DNA of 64,000 nt from Pyxidicoccus trucidator (GTDB lineage: Bacteria > Myxococcota > Myxococcia > Myxococcales > Myxococcaceae), in NCBI RefSeq assembly GCF_010894435.1, contig NZ_JAAIXZ010000022.1:62001-126000 (forward strand), in the 5' to 3' direction. Positions within the stretch are counted from its first letter, which is position 1, and the number at the start of each line of letters is the position of its first letter. The translations under genes were made by a program, and so were the position numbers. Under the pieces are notes generated by a model that saw nothing but the letters and a program-made list of their open reading frames with translations, was not told the DNA's origin and did not search any database. Shown here one piece after another: positions 16,936 through 24,765 of this stretch.

Positions 16936-17729
16936 GCAGCCCTCCGCGCCATCAGCGGTTCCAGGAACTCGGCCTCGCGGCCCGCCTCGGCCAGCGCGAG
17001 GTAGCGCGCCAGCATGGCGTCGTCGTGCGGGTACAGGCCCACGCAGCCAGAGGGCAGTGCCCCGCCCGGGGAGAGGACGAGGCGGTCCACCTGGAAGCCC
17101 GGCACGGTGACGCGGGGCAGCCTCGCCACGCGCTCCTCCACCGTGGCAATCACCCGCCGCGCCGCGCCGGCCACCAGCAGGTCCGTCGTCGGGTCCTCCA
17201 TGTACAGGTTGCCGCGCTCGTCCGCGGCGCGCGCGTGGATGAGCGCCACGTCCGGGTAGAAGGCCGGCTCCACCGCGACGGGCTGTCCTGTGAAGGGGTC
17301 CATGACGATGCGCGGCGGCTCCGCCTCGGCCAGCTCCGACACCTCCGCGTCCGGCGCGGGGATGAAGGGCAGGCCCATGGACGCGGCCCGCAGCCGCTGC
17401 ACGACGCGGTAGCCGTCATGCTCGCGCCAGGAGACGGTGCCCGCCTCCATGGCCCGCTTGAGGCAGGGCATGGGCCGCACGCGGCCTTCCAGGCTGAGCG
17501 CGGCGAAGGCGATATCCACGCGCGCAAGGCAGCCACCCGCGACGAGGAACTCCGCCGGCAGCGGGTTGGGCAGCGAGATGAGGCCCAGCTTCCGCTTGCC
17601 CTGGGCAATCAACTCCATCACCAGCGCCATGGGCGCGCGGCCGAGCATGAAGCCCCCGGTGGCCAGCGACGCGCCGTCGGGGATGGAGGACACCGCCTCC
17701 TCCAGCGAGCACCAGCGCGCCGTCTTCAC
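16932..17729 (-). CDS. aibA: AibA, 3-methylglutaconyl-CoA decarboxylase alpha subunit (CoA-transferase fold)
   Basis: 265 residues from a GTG that overlaps the aibR stop (GTGA), so the genes are translationally coupled. Residues DGASLATGGFMLGRAPMALV and the DVALIHARAADERGNLYMED region are typical of glutaconate CoA-transferase alpha subunits. Partner of AibB in the decarboxylation step that commits HMG-CoA-derived carbon to isovaleryl-CoA. Cytoplasmic; the active enzyme is a heteromer. Confidence 0.93.
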   Translation of the reverse strand: MKTARWCSLEEAVSSIPDGASLATGGFMLGRAPMALVMELIAQGKRKLGLISLPNPLPAEFLVAGGCLARVDIAFAALSLEGRVRPMPCLKRAMEAGTVSWREHDGYRVVQRLRAASMGLPFIPAPDAEVSELAEAEPPRIVMDPFTGQPVAVEPAFYPDVALIHARAADERGNLYMEDPTTDLLVAGAARRVIATVEERVARLPRVTVPGFQVDRLVLSPGGALPSGCVGLYPHDDAMLARYLALAEAGREAEFLEPLMARRAA

Positions 17730-18424
17730 GTCGGCTCCTTCGTGCCGGAGCCGGAGTCCGTTCCCGTCGCCGGGGTGGAGCGCGGGACGACGCGCAGGGA
17801 CGACGTGCCCGGCTGGCCCTCCACGGCCGCCGCGACGATGGGCGGGAAGAGCATGTCCACCATGCCCTCGGCGATCTGCTCATCCGAGAGCCGCCCGTCC
17901 GGCTTGAACCACTTGTAGACCCACAGCACCATGCCCAGGAACGAGAAGGCGCCGATGGTGGGGTCCACGGGGCGGATGCGGCCCTGCTGCGCGGCCTGCG
18001 CGAAGGCCTCCTCCAGGAAGTCCACGTACTTCTTCTTCCGGGCGTCGATGAACGCGCGCGCCTCGCCGGTCAGCGTGGCGTGCTCGTGGAGGATGATGAT
18101 GACCTCCTTGCTCCACCCTCGCGTCACCAGGAGGATGTTGTGGCGCATGCACGCGCGCAGCCGCTCCACCGGGTCTTCGATGTGCTGGACGCGTGAGAGC
18201 ACCTGCTCCTCGAACACGTCCATCCCGTAGTTCATGATGGCGAAGAGGAGCTGCTCCTTGTTCTGGATGTGGTGGTAGAGCCCCGCCTTCGTCATCCGGC
18301 ACGCGGCGGCGATCTCCTGCATCGAGGTCCCCTCGTAGCCCCGCTCGCAGATGAGCCGCGCAGACGTCTCGAGGATGGCCCGGTACCGCTCTCCCTCATC
18401 CGGCTTCCGCCCGCTGGTCGTCAC
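17726..18424 (-). CDS. aibR: AibR, TetR-family repressor of the aib operon
   Basis: 232 residues from a GTG at 18424 with GGAAGGGA upstream. A longer start at 18499 is rejected because it would run through the operator. An N-terminal TetR helix-turn-helix (ILETSARLICERGYEG, MQEIAAACRMTKAGLYHHI) precedes a helical ligand domain. In M. xanthus AibR senses isovaleryl-CoA and shuts the operon when leucine-derived precursor is plentiful. An 18-bp near-perfect palindrome lies 46 bp upstream. First gene of the operon. Confidence 0.92.
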   Translation of the reverse strand: MTTSGRKPDEGERYRAILETSARLICERGYEGTSMQEIAAACRMTKAGLYHHIQNKEQLLFAIMNYGMDVFEEQVLSRVQHIEDPVERLRACMRHNILLVTRGWSKEVIIILHEHATLTGEARAFIDARKKKYVDFLEEAFAQAAQQGRIRPVDPTIGAFSFLGMVLWVYKWFKPDGRLSDEQIAEGMVDMLFPPIVAAAVEGQPGTSSLRVVPRSTPATGTDSGSGTKEPT

Positions 18425-18469
18425 GTGTGTCCCTTCCCTTGCGGCTGTCGCCAGCCATGGCAAACCACG

Positions 18470-18512
18470 ACCTACCGACCGGTAGGTAGCATCACGCAAC
18501 GCAGGGTGTCAA
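18470..18512 (-). promoter_or_regulatory. aib promoter with AibR-type operator
   Basis: On the minus strand a perfect -35 TTGACA (complement of 18507-18512) is followed by an 18-bp palindrome with arms ACCTACCG(G) and (C)CGGTAGGT at 18470-18487, covering the -10 and start region. A dimeric TetR repressor bound there would block polymerase, giving autoregulation. The -10 itself is weak. Position and symmetry are seen; repressor identity is inferred. Confidence 0.65.
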
Positions 18513-18680
18513 TCCTGGGTGTGTGGGTCCATTCGCCAAGGGCGCCTGAAGTCTCCAAGGAATTTCAGGGAGTTACGGCAGGGTGGGGACGAGAGAAGGC
18601 GTTACCCGATTGGCAGGGAGGGTGTCAGGCGGACTGCCTATCGTTCGCGCCTCACCCCCTCACCCAGCCTGGAGCAACCC

Positions 18681-19520
18681 ATGCGTCACATCCCCCTGTG
18701 GGCCGGTGCCATCCCCCTGTTCGCGGCCGCTTCCGCGCACGCCCAGTTCATCACCCCCGTGGAAGGCACCCGCTCGGTGTCCGCCAACATCTCCGCGACG
18801 GACAACGGCACGAACATCGTCGACTCGGACACGCGGCGCACGGACGGCTTCGAGGACTTCAGCGAGTGCCTGGAGCTGAAGGCCAGCACGAGCCCGCAGT
18901 ACGACGACACGCACAGTCACGTGGACGCCAACGGCTCCGGCACGGAGACCTCGAAGATCACCGGCTCGCGCATCACCGCGTCTGTGTCCGCCACCGCCGA
19001 GGGCGTCTCGCAGACCTCCTCCGCGCGCGGCTACGCCACTGGCAACGCGGACTTCTACCTGACGTTCCAGGTCAACCGCTTCGCTCGCTACACCGTGGCC
19101 GGCGATGCGAATGCCGCTTCGGTCGGCAACTCCTATGGCGGCTCCGCGGCGCTGGTCCACATCGCCAGCCTGACCACCGGCGTGCCCGTCCTTTCCATCG
19201 ACATCGGCAATACGGACTCGGACTCGGTGCGCCGCCGGGGCTGGGTGAACGCGGGGCCGTACACGCTGCAGGGTGACGTGTCGGCGCTGGTGGACGCGAA
19301 GAACAATCTCTCCGGCACGGCGTCCGCGTCGTGGACGATGGACTTCCAGCTGTTCTGCCCGTCCGACTACGATGTGAATGGCACCGTGAATACCGCGGAC
19401 CGGGATGCGTTCCTCAGCGCCTGGAACGCGGGCAGCCTGGACGCAGACGCGGACGGCAACGGCACCGTGAACGCCACGGACCGCACCACGTTCCTGCTGG
19501 CGTACGGCGCGGGCTGCTGA
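18681..19520 (+). CDS. Secreted protein with C-terminal dockerin-type calcium-binding repeats
   Basis: 279 residues from ATG 18681 after GGAG; upstream in-frame codons are not used because the signal peptide (RHIPLWAGAIPLFAAASAHA) begins here. The middle is Ser/Thr/Ala-rich beta sequence without a known catalytic domain. The end holds two EF-hand-like loops, DYDVNGTVNTADRDAFLSAW and DADGNGTVNATDRTTFLLAY, the duplicated dockerin type I layout. No cohesin gene is nearby, so it may be a calcium-binding surface or matrix protein rather than a cellulosome part. Confidence 0.75.
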   Translation: MRHIPLWAGAIPLFAAASAHAQFITPVEGTRSVSANISATDNGTNIVDSDTRRTDGFEDFSECLELKASTSPQYDDTHSHVDANGSGTETSKITGSRITASVSATAEGVSQTSSARGYATGNADFYLTFQVNRFARYTVAGDANAASVGNSYGGSAALVHIASLTTGVPVLSIDIGNTDSDSVRRRGWVNAGPYTLQGDVSALVDAKNNLSGTASASWTMDFQLFCPSDYDVNGTVNTADRDAFLSAWNAGSLDADADGNGTVNATDRTTFLLAYGAGC

Positions 19521-19612
19521 GCCTGGAGCGGCGGGCAGGCGGGCGACGCTCGGCTTTGCCCGCCACCTGTGCCCTTACTCCCCGCCAGCCTCCGGACTGC
19601 CTCCGGCGGCGC

Positions 19613-19919
19613 AAGGGCTCTACCTCTGCACGTGCAGAGGTGAGGGGGCCAGTCGCCACTTCAAGGGCTCTACCTCTGCACGTGCAGAGGTGAGGGGGCC
19701 AGTCGCCACTTCAAGGGCTCTACCTCTGCACGTGCAGAGGTGAGGGGGCCAGTCGCCACTTCAGGGGGCTCTGCCTCTGCACGTGCAGAGGTGAGGGGGC
19801 CAGGTCGCCCCCCAGGGGCTCTACCTCTGCACGTGCAGAGGTGAGGGGGCCAGGTCGCCCCCCAGGGGCTCTACCTCTGCACGTGCAGAGGTGAGGAGCC
19901 TGGCCGCCACTCAAGGGCT
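19613..19919. repeat. Six tandem 50-bp units each with an 18-bp perfect palindrome
   Basis: The palindrome CCTCTGCACGTGCAGAGG recurs at 19623, 19673, 19723, 19774, 19824 and 19874, a 50-51 bp spacing. Flanks fall into two subtypes: units 1-3 continue AGTCGCCACTTCAA, units 4-5 AGGTCGCCCCCCAGG, and unit 6 is mixed. The spacing is nearly five helical turns, so the sites face the same side of DNA. The array fills the gap between the dockerin gene and the kinase gene at 19973. No spacer diversity, so not CRISPR. It could be an operator array, a hairpin cluster or a repeat element; function is unknown. Confidence 0.85.
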
Positions 19920-19972
19920 GAAGCGGCTTCGATGGCAGCGGAAGAGGGGAGCGCGGTAAGACTCTCCGGCCC

Positions 19973-22084
19973 ATGCGGTACGCCCTCCTGCCCATCCTGC
20001 TGCTGTGCGCCGCGCTCACCAGCGTGGGTCTGGGCGTACTCACTCTGCTGGAGAGCAACCGCGCGGCGCTGGCACGCCAGTTCGCGGTGGACCGGCAGGC
20101 CCAGCTCGACGAGGCCACGCGCGGGGTGTCGGAGACGCTGGAGGACGTGGGCGAGGACCTGCGCTTCGCGGGCGAGCTGCTCTCCCAGCCCGGCAGTGAC
20201 GCCGAGCACCGGCGCGAGCTGCGCGCCCTGCTGGAGGCGGTGGGGCAGTACAAGATCATCGTCGCCTACGACGCGGAGGGCCGGGAGCGGCTGCGCCTGC
20301 TGGACCGGCGCACAGGCAAGCAGATGGCGCGAGGCACCGTGCTCCCGCAGATGACGGAGGCGGCGAAGCGCGCCCTGCAGCGACCTCCCGGGGACATCAC
20401 CACGTCCCCGCCACTCGGGGAGCCCCAGGGCTGGCTGCGCGTCATGGCCACCGCGCTGCCCGTGGCGAAGGGACGGCCCGCGGGCGCCGTGGCGGTGCTG
20501 GTGGACACGGAGTCCTTCTTCACGCCCCTGCGCATCGTCACCTCGGACCCGGAGGCGCGCCTGCTGCTGGTGGGCGCCATGGGCCAGCCCATGTCCGCCA
20601 GTGATGCCACGCTCGCGGACTGGTACCGCCGGCTCGACGCGGAGTGGATGCTCGTCCCCAGCTTCGCGTCCATGGCCGCGCGGATGAAGGAAGGCGAGCG
20701 CGGCACGCTCCCACTGGGCGAAGAGGAAGCGGAGCGGCTGGGGCTCGGGCGCGCCGAGGCCGTTGCCGTCTTCACCCCCATCCGTCTCCGGGGCGGCAGC
20801 AGCTGGGCGGCGGCCACGCTGGTGTCCACCGCCGCACTCCGCTCGCACGAGCAGGGGCTCATCTGGCGGCTGTCCGGCGCGGCGCTGCTCGTCGCACTGT
20901 TCCTGTGCACGTTCGCCGTGTACGTCGTGCTGGCCCAGCGCCGCGCCGGCGCGCTGCGGGAGAGCCGGCGCCATGCGGACCAGCTCGCCCACCTGCATGA
21001 CAAGACGCAGAAGATTCTCGACCACATTCCCGCCGGGGTGCTCGCGCTCACCGAGGATGGCCGCATCAGCGCCGTGAATCAGGTGCTGCGCGCCCGCATG
21101 CCGGAGCAGGCCGTCGGGGTGCCCCTGGCCGCCGCCTTCCCCCAGGCCCCCGAGCCGGTGGTGACGCGGCTGCGCGCGCTGGTGGACGCCGCCACCGGCG
21201 AGTCCCGCCCCCACAGCCTCCTGGGCGAGCCCCTGGCCCTCTTCGGAGACGAGGGCCGGTTCAACCTCCACGCGGTGCCGCTGGAGGCGAGAGATCCGGA
21301 CGTCCGCACGCTGCTGGTGGTGGAGGACCTGAGCAACGTGCGCGCCCTGGAGACGCAGCTATTGCGCGCGGAGAAGCTGGCCACGGTGGGCGTGCTCGCG
21401 GCGGGCATCGCCCACGAGATTGGCACCCCGCTGGGCGTGGTGCGTGGGAGGGCGGAGTACGTGCTGGGCAAGCTGGGACAGGCGCACCCTCAGGGGCCCG
21501 GGCTGGCGGTCATCATCGAGCAGATAGACAGGGTGAGCCGCACGCTGCGGCAGCTCCTGGACTTCTCGCGGCTGCAGCGCACGGCGGTGCGGCCGGTGGG
21601 GCTGGGGCCCATCGTCCGCGACGTGTACGAACTGCTGCGTGTGGAGGCGGAGCGCCGCCGCGTGCACCTGGAGTTCGACGTCCCCGACACGGTGCCGCCC
21701 CTGGCCGCGGATCCGGACCAGCTCCAGCAGGTCTTGGTGAACCTGGCGCTCAATGCGTGTGACGCGTGCGCCCCCGGAGGGCGGGTGCGGCTGTCGGCCT
21801 CCGCGCCGGATGGCTTGGAGACGGGGACGTGGGGGCTGGTGACGCTCACCGTGCGGGACGACGGCTGCGGCATCCCTCGCGAGAGCCTCAACCAGGTGTT
21901 CGACCCGTTCTTCACCACCAAGAAGCGGGGGCAGGGCACGGGGCTGGGCCTGACGATGGTGGCCCACGTCGTGCGCAATCATGGTGGCCGCATCGAGCTG
22001 GAGAGCGAGCCGGGCCAGGGCACCTGCGTCACCGTGCTGTGGCCCGCCACGACGGCCGCCGCTGAGGAGCGACATGCCAGCTGA
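19973..22084 (+). CDS. Membrane sensor histidine kinase (extracytoplasmic sensor, PAS, HisKA, HATPase)
   Basis: 703 residues. Membrane segments at about 5-23 and 302-324 bracket a 280-residue extracytoplasmic sensor region with no family I can name. A PAS-like region follows (ILDHIPAGVLALTEDGRISA). The H-box is GIAHEIGTPLGVV with H481, then an ATPase domain with NLALNACDACAPGG, DDGCGIP and GTGLGLTMV. It should autophosphorylate and pass phosphate to the receiver of the overlapping NtrC-type gene (11-base overlap). The palindrome array lies just upstream and may control it. Confidence 0.92.
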   Translation: MRYALLPILLLCAALTSVGLGVLTLLESNRAALARQFAVDRQAQLDEATRGVSETLEDVGEDLRFAGELLSQPGSDAEHRRELRALLEAVGQYKIIVAYDAEGRERLRLLDRRTGKQMARGTVLPQMTEAAKRALQRPPGDITTSPPLGEPQGWLRVMATALPVAKGRPAGAVAVLVDTESFFTPLRIVTSDPEARLLLVGAMGQPMSASDATLADWYRRLDAEWMLVPSFASMAARMKEGERGTLPLGEEEAERLGLGRAEAVAVFTPIRLRGGSSWAAATLVSTAALRSHEQGLIWRLSGAALLVALFLCTFAVYVVLAQRRAGALRESRRHADQLAHLHDKTQKILDHIPAGVLALTEDGRISAVNQVLRARMPEQAVGVPLAAAFPQAPEPVVTRLRALVDAATGESRPHSLLGEPLALFGDEGRFNLHAVPLEARDPDVRTLLVVEDLSNVRALETQLLRAEKLATVGVLAAGIAHEIGTPLGVVRGRAEYVLGKLGQAHPQGPGLAVIIEQIDRVSRTLRQLLDFSRLQRTAVRPVGLGPIVRDVYELLRVEAERRRVHLEFDVPDTVPPLAADPDQLQQVLVNLALNACDACAPGGRVRLSASAPDGLETGTWGLVTLTVRDDGCGIPRESLNQVFDPFFTTKKRGQGTGLGLTMVAHVVRNHGGRIELESEPGQGTCVTVLWPATTAAAEERHAS

Positions 22085-23432
22085 GGGACGCATCCTGGTC
22101 GTCGATGACCACGTGGAGATGGGGCGCATGCTGCGCGACCCGCTCACCGACGAGGGCTACACCGTGGACCTGGCCACGGGCGGCGAGGAGGCCATTCGCC
22201 TGGCGCGCTCGCGCCTCTATGACGCGGTGCTGAGCGACTTGCGCATGGAGAAGGTGGACGGCCTGGACGTGCTGCAGGCCGTGCACGCGGTGGACCCCGA
22301 AGTTCCGGTGCTGGTGATGACGGCCTTCGGGGGCGTGGAGAGCGCGGTGGAGGCGATGAAGCGCGGCGCCTACCACTACTTCACCAAGCCCTTCCGGCTG
22401 GACGAGGTGCTCGTCTTCCTGCGGCGCGCGCTGGCGGAGCGCCGGCTGCGCGCGGAGAACCGGGCCCTGCGCCAGGCGGCGGCCGAGCGCAGCAGCCTGG
22501 GCGCGCTGGTGGGCCGCAGCGCGCCCATGCGGGCCCTGTACGAGCTCATCGGACGGGTGGCGCACTCCGGCGCGGCGGTGCTGCTGCGCGGCGAGAGCGG
22601 CAGCGGCAAGGAATTGGTGGCTCGCGCACTCCACTTCGAGGGGCCTCGCGCCGCCGCGCCCTTCGTGGCCGTCAACTGCACCGCGCTGCCGCACCACCTG
22701 CTGGAGAGCGAGCTGTTCGGCCATGTGAAGGGCTCCTTCACCGGGGCCACGTCGGCCCGGCGCGGACTCTTCGTGGAGGCGGACCGGGGCACGCTCTTCC
22801 TGGACGAGATTGGCGACATGCCCATGGAGCTCCAGGCCCGCCTGCTGCGCGTGCTGGAGGACGGCGAGGTGCGCGCGGTGGGCGCGGACGCCAGCCGCAC
22901 CGTGGACGTGCGCATCGTCGCCGCCACGCATCAGGACCTGGAGGCGCGCGTGCGCGAGGGCCGCTTCCGCGCGGACCTCTTCTACCGACTCAACGTCGTC
23001 ACCCTGCGCCTGCCCGCGCTGCGCGAGCGCCGCGAGGACATTCCCCTGCTGGTGGAGCACTTCGTCACCCGCGCCCGCGCCCGCAACCCGCGCTCGCGGG
23101 TGCAGGCCCTGGCCCCCGACGTGGTGAGCGCCCTGGCCGCCATGCCGTGGGCGGGCAACGTGCGCGAGCTGGAGAACCTGGTGGAGCGGCTGGTGGTGCT
23201 CGCACCCGGGGAGACGGTGGGCCTGGAGGACCTGCGCCCACACCTGCCCCCCGAGGCTCCGGAGTCACAGCCGCTGGCGCTGGCGCAGCAGGAGCTGTGG
23301 TCCCTGCGCCGCCTGGAGGCCGAGTACATCGCCTGGATGGTGGCGCGCTGCGGTGGCAACAAGACGCGCGCCGCTGAACTGCTGGGCATCGATGTGTCCA
23401 CCATTCATCGTCGCGAGCGGGAGCGCGGGTAG
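22074..23432 (+). CDS. NtrC-type sigma-54 response regulator
   Basis: 452 residues from ATG 22074 after GAGGAG, overlapping the kinase gene. Receiver domain with phospho-acceptor D55 in VLSDLRMEKVDG and acidic pair D11/D12. AAA+ domain with GESGSGKELVARALH, HVKGSFTGATSARRG (Ser replaces the usual Ala of GAFTGA) and TLFLDEIGDMP. C-terminal Fis-type helix-turn-helix (GNKTRAAELLGIDVSTIHRR). It should activate sigma-54 promoters when phosphorylated by the adjacent kinase. A candidate target lies just downstream at 23516. Confidence 0.93.
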   Translation: MPAEGRILVVDDHVEMGRMLRDPLTDEGYTVDLATGGEEAIRLARSRLYDAVLSDLRMEKVDGLDVLQAVHAVDPEVPVLVMTAFGGVESAVEAMKRGAYHYFTKPFRLDEVLVFLRRALAERRLRAENRALRQAAAERSSLGALVGRSAPMRALYELIGRVAHSGAAVLLRGESGSGKELVARALHFEGPRAAAPFVAVNCTALPHHLLESELFGHVKGSFTGATSARRGLFVEADRGTLFLDEIGDMPMELQARLLRVLEDGEVRAVGADASRTVDVRIVAATHQDLEARVREGRFRADLFYRLNVVTLRLPALRERREDIPLLVEHFVTRARARNPRSRVQALAPDVVSALAAMPWAGNVRELENLVERLVVLAPGETVGLEDLRPHLPPEAPESQPLALAQQELWSLRRLEAEYIAWMVARCGGNKTRAAELLGIDVSTIHRRERERG

Positions 23433-23437
23433 GGGGC

Positions 23438-23473
23438 GTGGCAATCCGCCATGCCGGGCTGGCGGGATGCCAC
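23438..23473. promoter_or_regulatory. Long inverted repeat, possible enhancer site for the NtrC-type regulator
   Basis: Arms GTGGCAATCCGCCA and TGGCGGGATGCCAC match at 12 of 14 positions around an 8-base centre. It starts six bases after the regulator stop and lies about 60 bp upstream of a sigma-54-like element, a usual distance for an enhancer-binding protein. It could instead be a terminator stem, but no T-run follows. Confidence 0.45.
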
Positions 23474-23515
23474 GGTGCGCGGGCGTCCTGCCACGGCATC
23501 AGGGGCACGGCGCCT

Positions 23516-23531
23516 GGGCATGGGCATTGCT
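23516..23531 (+). promoter_or_regulatory. Sigma-54-like -24/-12 element
   Basis: GGGCATGGGCATTGCT has the GG-N10-GC spacing and matches TGGCACG-N4-TTGCT at 10 of 12 informative positions. The predicted start of transcription falls almost on the GTG of the next gene, which makes either the promoter or that start codon doubtful. Confidence 0.4.
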
Positions 23532-23543
23532 TGATTCCACGAG

Positions 23544-23957
23544 GTGGAGTCCCCGCGCACAGCCCGCGCCTTCCTCCTGGGAGGTGACGCCTCGCTCAGC
23601 TCGCTCCTGGCGGACGTGCTGGGAGAGCTGGGCATCGCCGTGGAGCTGGACGGGGGCGCACTGACGGTGCGCCCCGACCTCGCGCTGGTGCACGTGGAGC
23701 GGGGCGCCAGCATCCAGCGGCTGCTGTGGCGGGCGCGGGAGGTGACGGGCGATGGGCCCATCATCGTGTTGGTGCCCTTCGCCGACGAGCGCCTGGTGCA
23801 GCTCGCCATCCGCCTGGGCGCGCGTGACTGCTTTGCCCTGGGCCGTCCGCTGGACGAGCTGCGCCGCGTACTGCTCGCGCACCTGCCCGGCTCACAAGGC
23901 TCCGCCTTCACTTCTTCCGGCGGGGCCGAGCCGCCAACCTCAGGAGACGACCCATGA
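23544..23957 (+). CDS. Degenerate receiver-like protein
   Basis: 137 residues from a GTG with a poor ribosome site. The alternation RAFLLGGDASLSSLLADVLG, PDLALVHVER, GPIIVLVPFADERLVQLAI and ARDCFALGRPLDELRRVL follows a receiver-domain fold. The phospho-acceptor position after DLALV is not Asp, and the N-terminal acidic pair is reduced to GGD. Phosphorylation is therefore unlikely; it may act as a protein-protein module. A low-complexity Ser/Gly/Pro tail follows. Its stop overlaps the next start (ATGA), so the two small genes form one unit. Confidence 0.6.
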   Translation: MESPRTARAFLLGGDASLSSLLADVLGELGIAVELDGGALTVRPDLALVHVERGASIQRLLWRAREVTGDGPIIVLVPFADERLVQLAIRLGARDCFALGRPLDELRRVLLAHLPGSQGSAFTSSGGAEPPTSGDDP

Positions 23958-24454
23958 TGAAGCCACAGGCCACGTTCCCTCGACTCGTGCCCCACGCGTT
24001 GCCCCGGCGCCCGGTGGCGGTGGCGCTTCCTCCCGCCGAGGCCCCCCTCTTCCAGGAGCACGGCGTCCTCGTCACCGCCGAGCGCGTCGTGGCCCGGGGC
24101 CGGAGCCAGCCCCTCGCCGACGTGCTGGGCGTGGAGTCCGTCCGCCACTCGCCTCGCCTGGGGCCCGTGCTGGCCACGCTCGCGCTGGCCGTGAGCGTGG
24201 GGTTGCCGATGCTCTCGGCCCTGTCCGTCGCCGCGACGGCGGGGAGGGGCTTCTACGAGGCCGCGCTGGTGGTGCTCGCGCTGGTCGTCTTCGGCTCCAT
24301 CGCCCGGCTCGTTCTCGCGGAGGACTCGTACCAGGTGGTGCTGCGCACGCGGGACGGCGCCTGGCGGGTGCTCTCCAGCGCCGAGTCCCGCACCACCACC
24401 CGGTTGGTGGAGCGGCTCCAGGACGCGGTGGCCGCGGCAGCGCGGCGGCGTTGA
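23954..24454 (+). CDS. DUF6232-like small membrane protein
   Basis: 166 residues, ATG 23954 with AGGAG upstream. The pattern APLFQEHGVLVTAERVV...SQPLADVLGVES, two membrane segments (about 79-95 and 103-120) and a C-terminal YQVVLRTRDGAWRVLSS resembles what I recall of DUF6232. These proteins look like a small PH-like fold wrapped around a membrane hairpin. Function unknown. Coupled to the receiver-like gene upstream. Confidence 0.6.
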   Translation: MMKPQATFPRLVPHALPRRPVAVALPPAEAPLFQEHGVLVTAERVVARGRSQPLADVLGVESVRHSPRLGPVLATLALAVSVGLPMLSALSVAATAGRGFYEAALVVLALVVFGSIARLVLAEDSYQVVLRTRDGAWRVLSSAESRTTTRLVERLQDAVAAAARRR

Positions 24455-24765
24455 TGCCCACGCTCGCGGTCATCGACGGGCCTGCCATGCGGGCTCGGTC
24501 GCCCGTGGTCTCCCAGGACTGACGTCCCACGTGCGGGTCCGGGCGCGCCTGCCTGCCGTGCTCTTTCGGGCGTGCCAGCGAGGAAGCCCCGGGTGCATTG
24601 GCCGGGAGCGGAGCAGCGGGCCTGTCCTCTGGGGGCTCGCGCTGGCGACATGCATACCTTGAGGGCTGTCGCATGTCCTCGTGGTGCCCGGACTCCCCGG
24701 CATGGGGAGGGGCGGTCAGGTCTCGTCTCCCAGGACGCCGCGCGGGCCAACTGAGGAGGAGCGCC
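24455..24765. other. 311-bp gap without a gene
   Basis: I find no supported ORF. It holds a short inverted repeat GACATGC (24647) / GCATGTC (24671) and a hairpin CTCCCC-GGCAT-GGGGAG (24693-24709). The right end has the strong ribosome site GAGGAGGAG of the next gene. A promoter is expected here, but I cannot assign boxes. Confidence 0.5.

Noticed and set aside
19613..19919. Possible CRISPR array
   Set aside because: The segments between palindromes are near-identical within a subtype, so there are no diverse spacers, and no cas gene is present.
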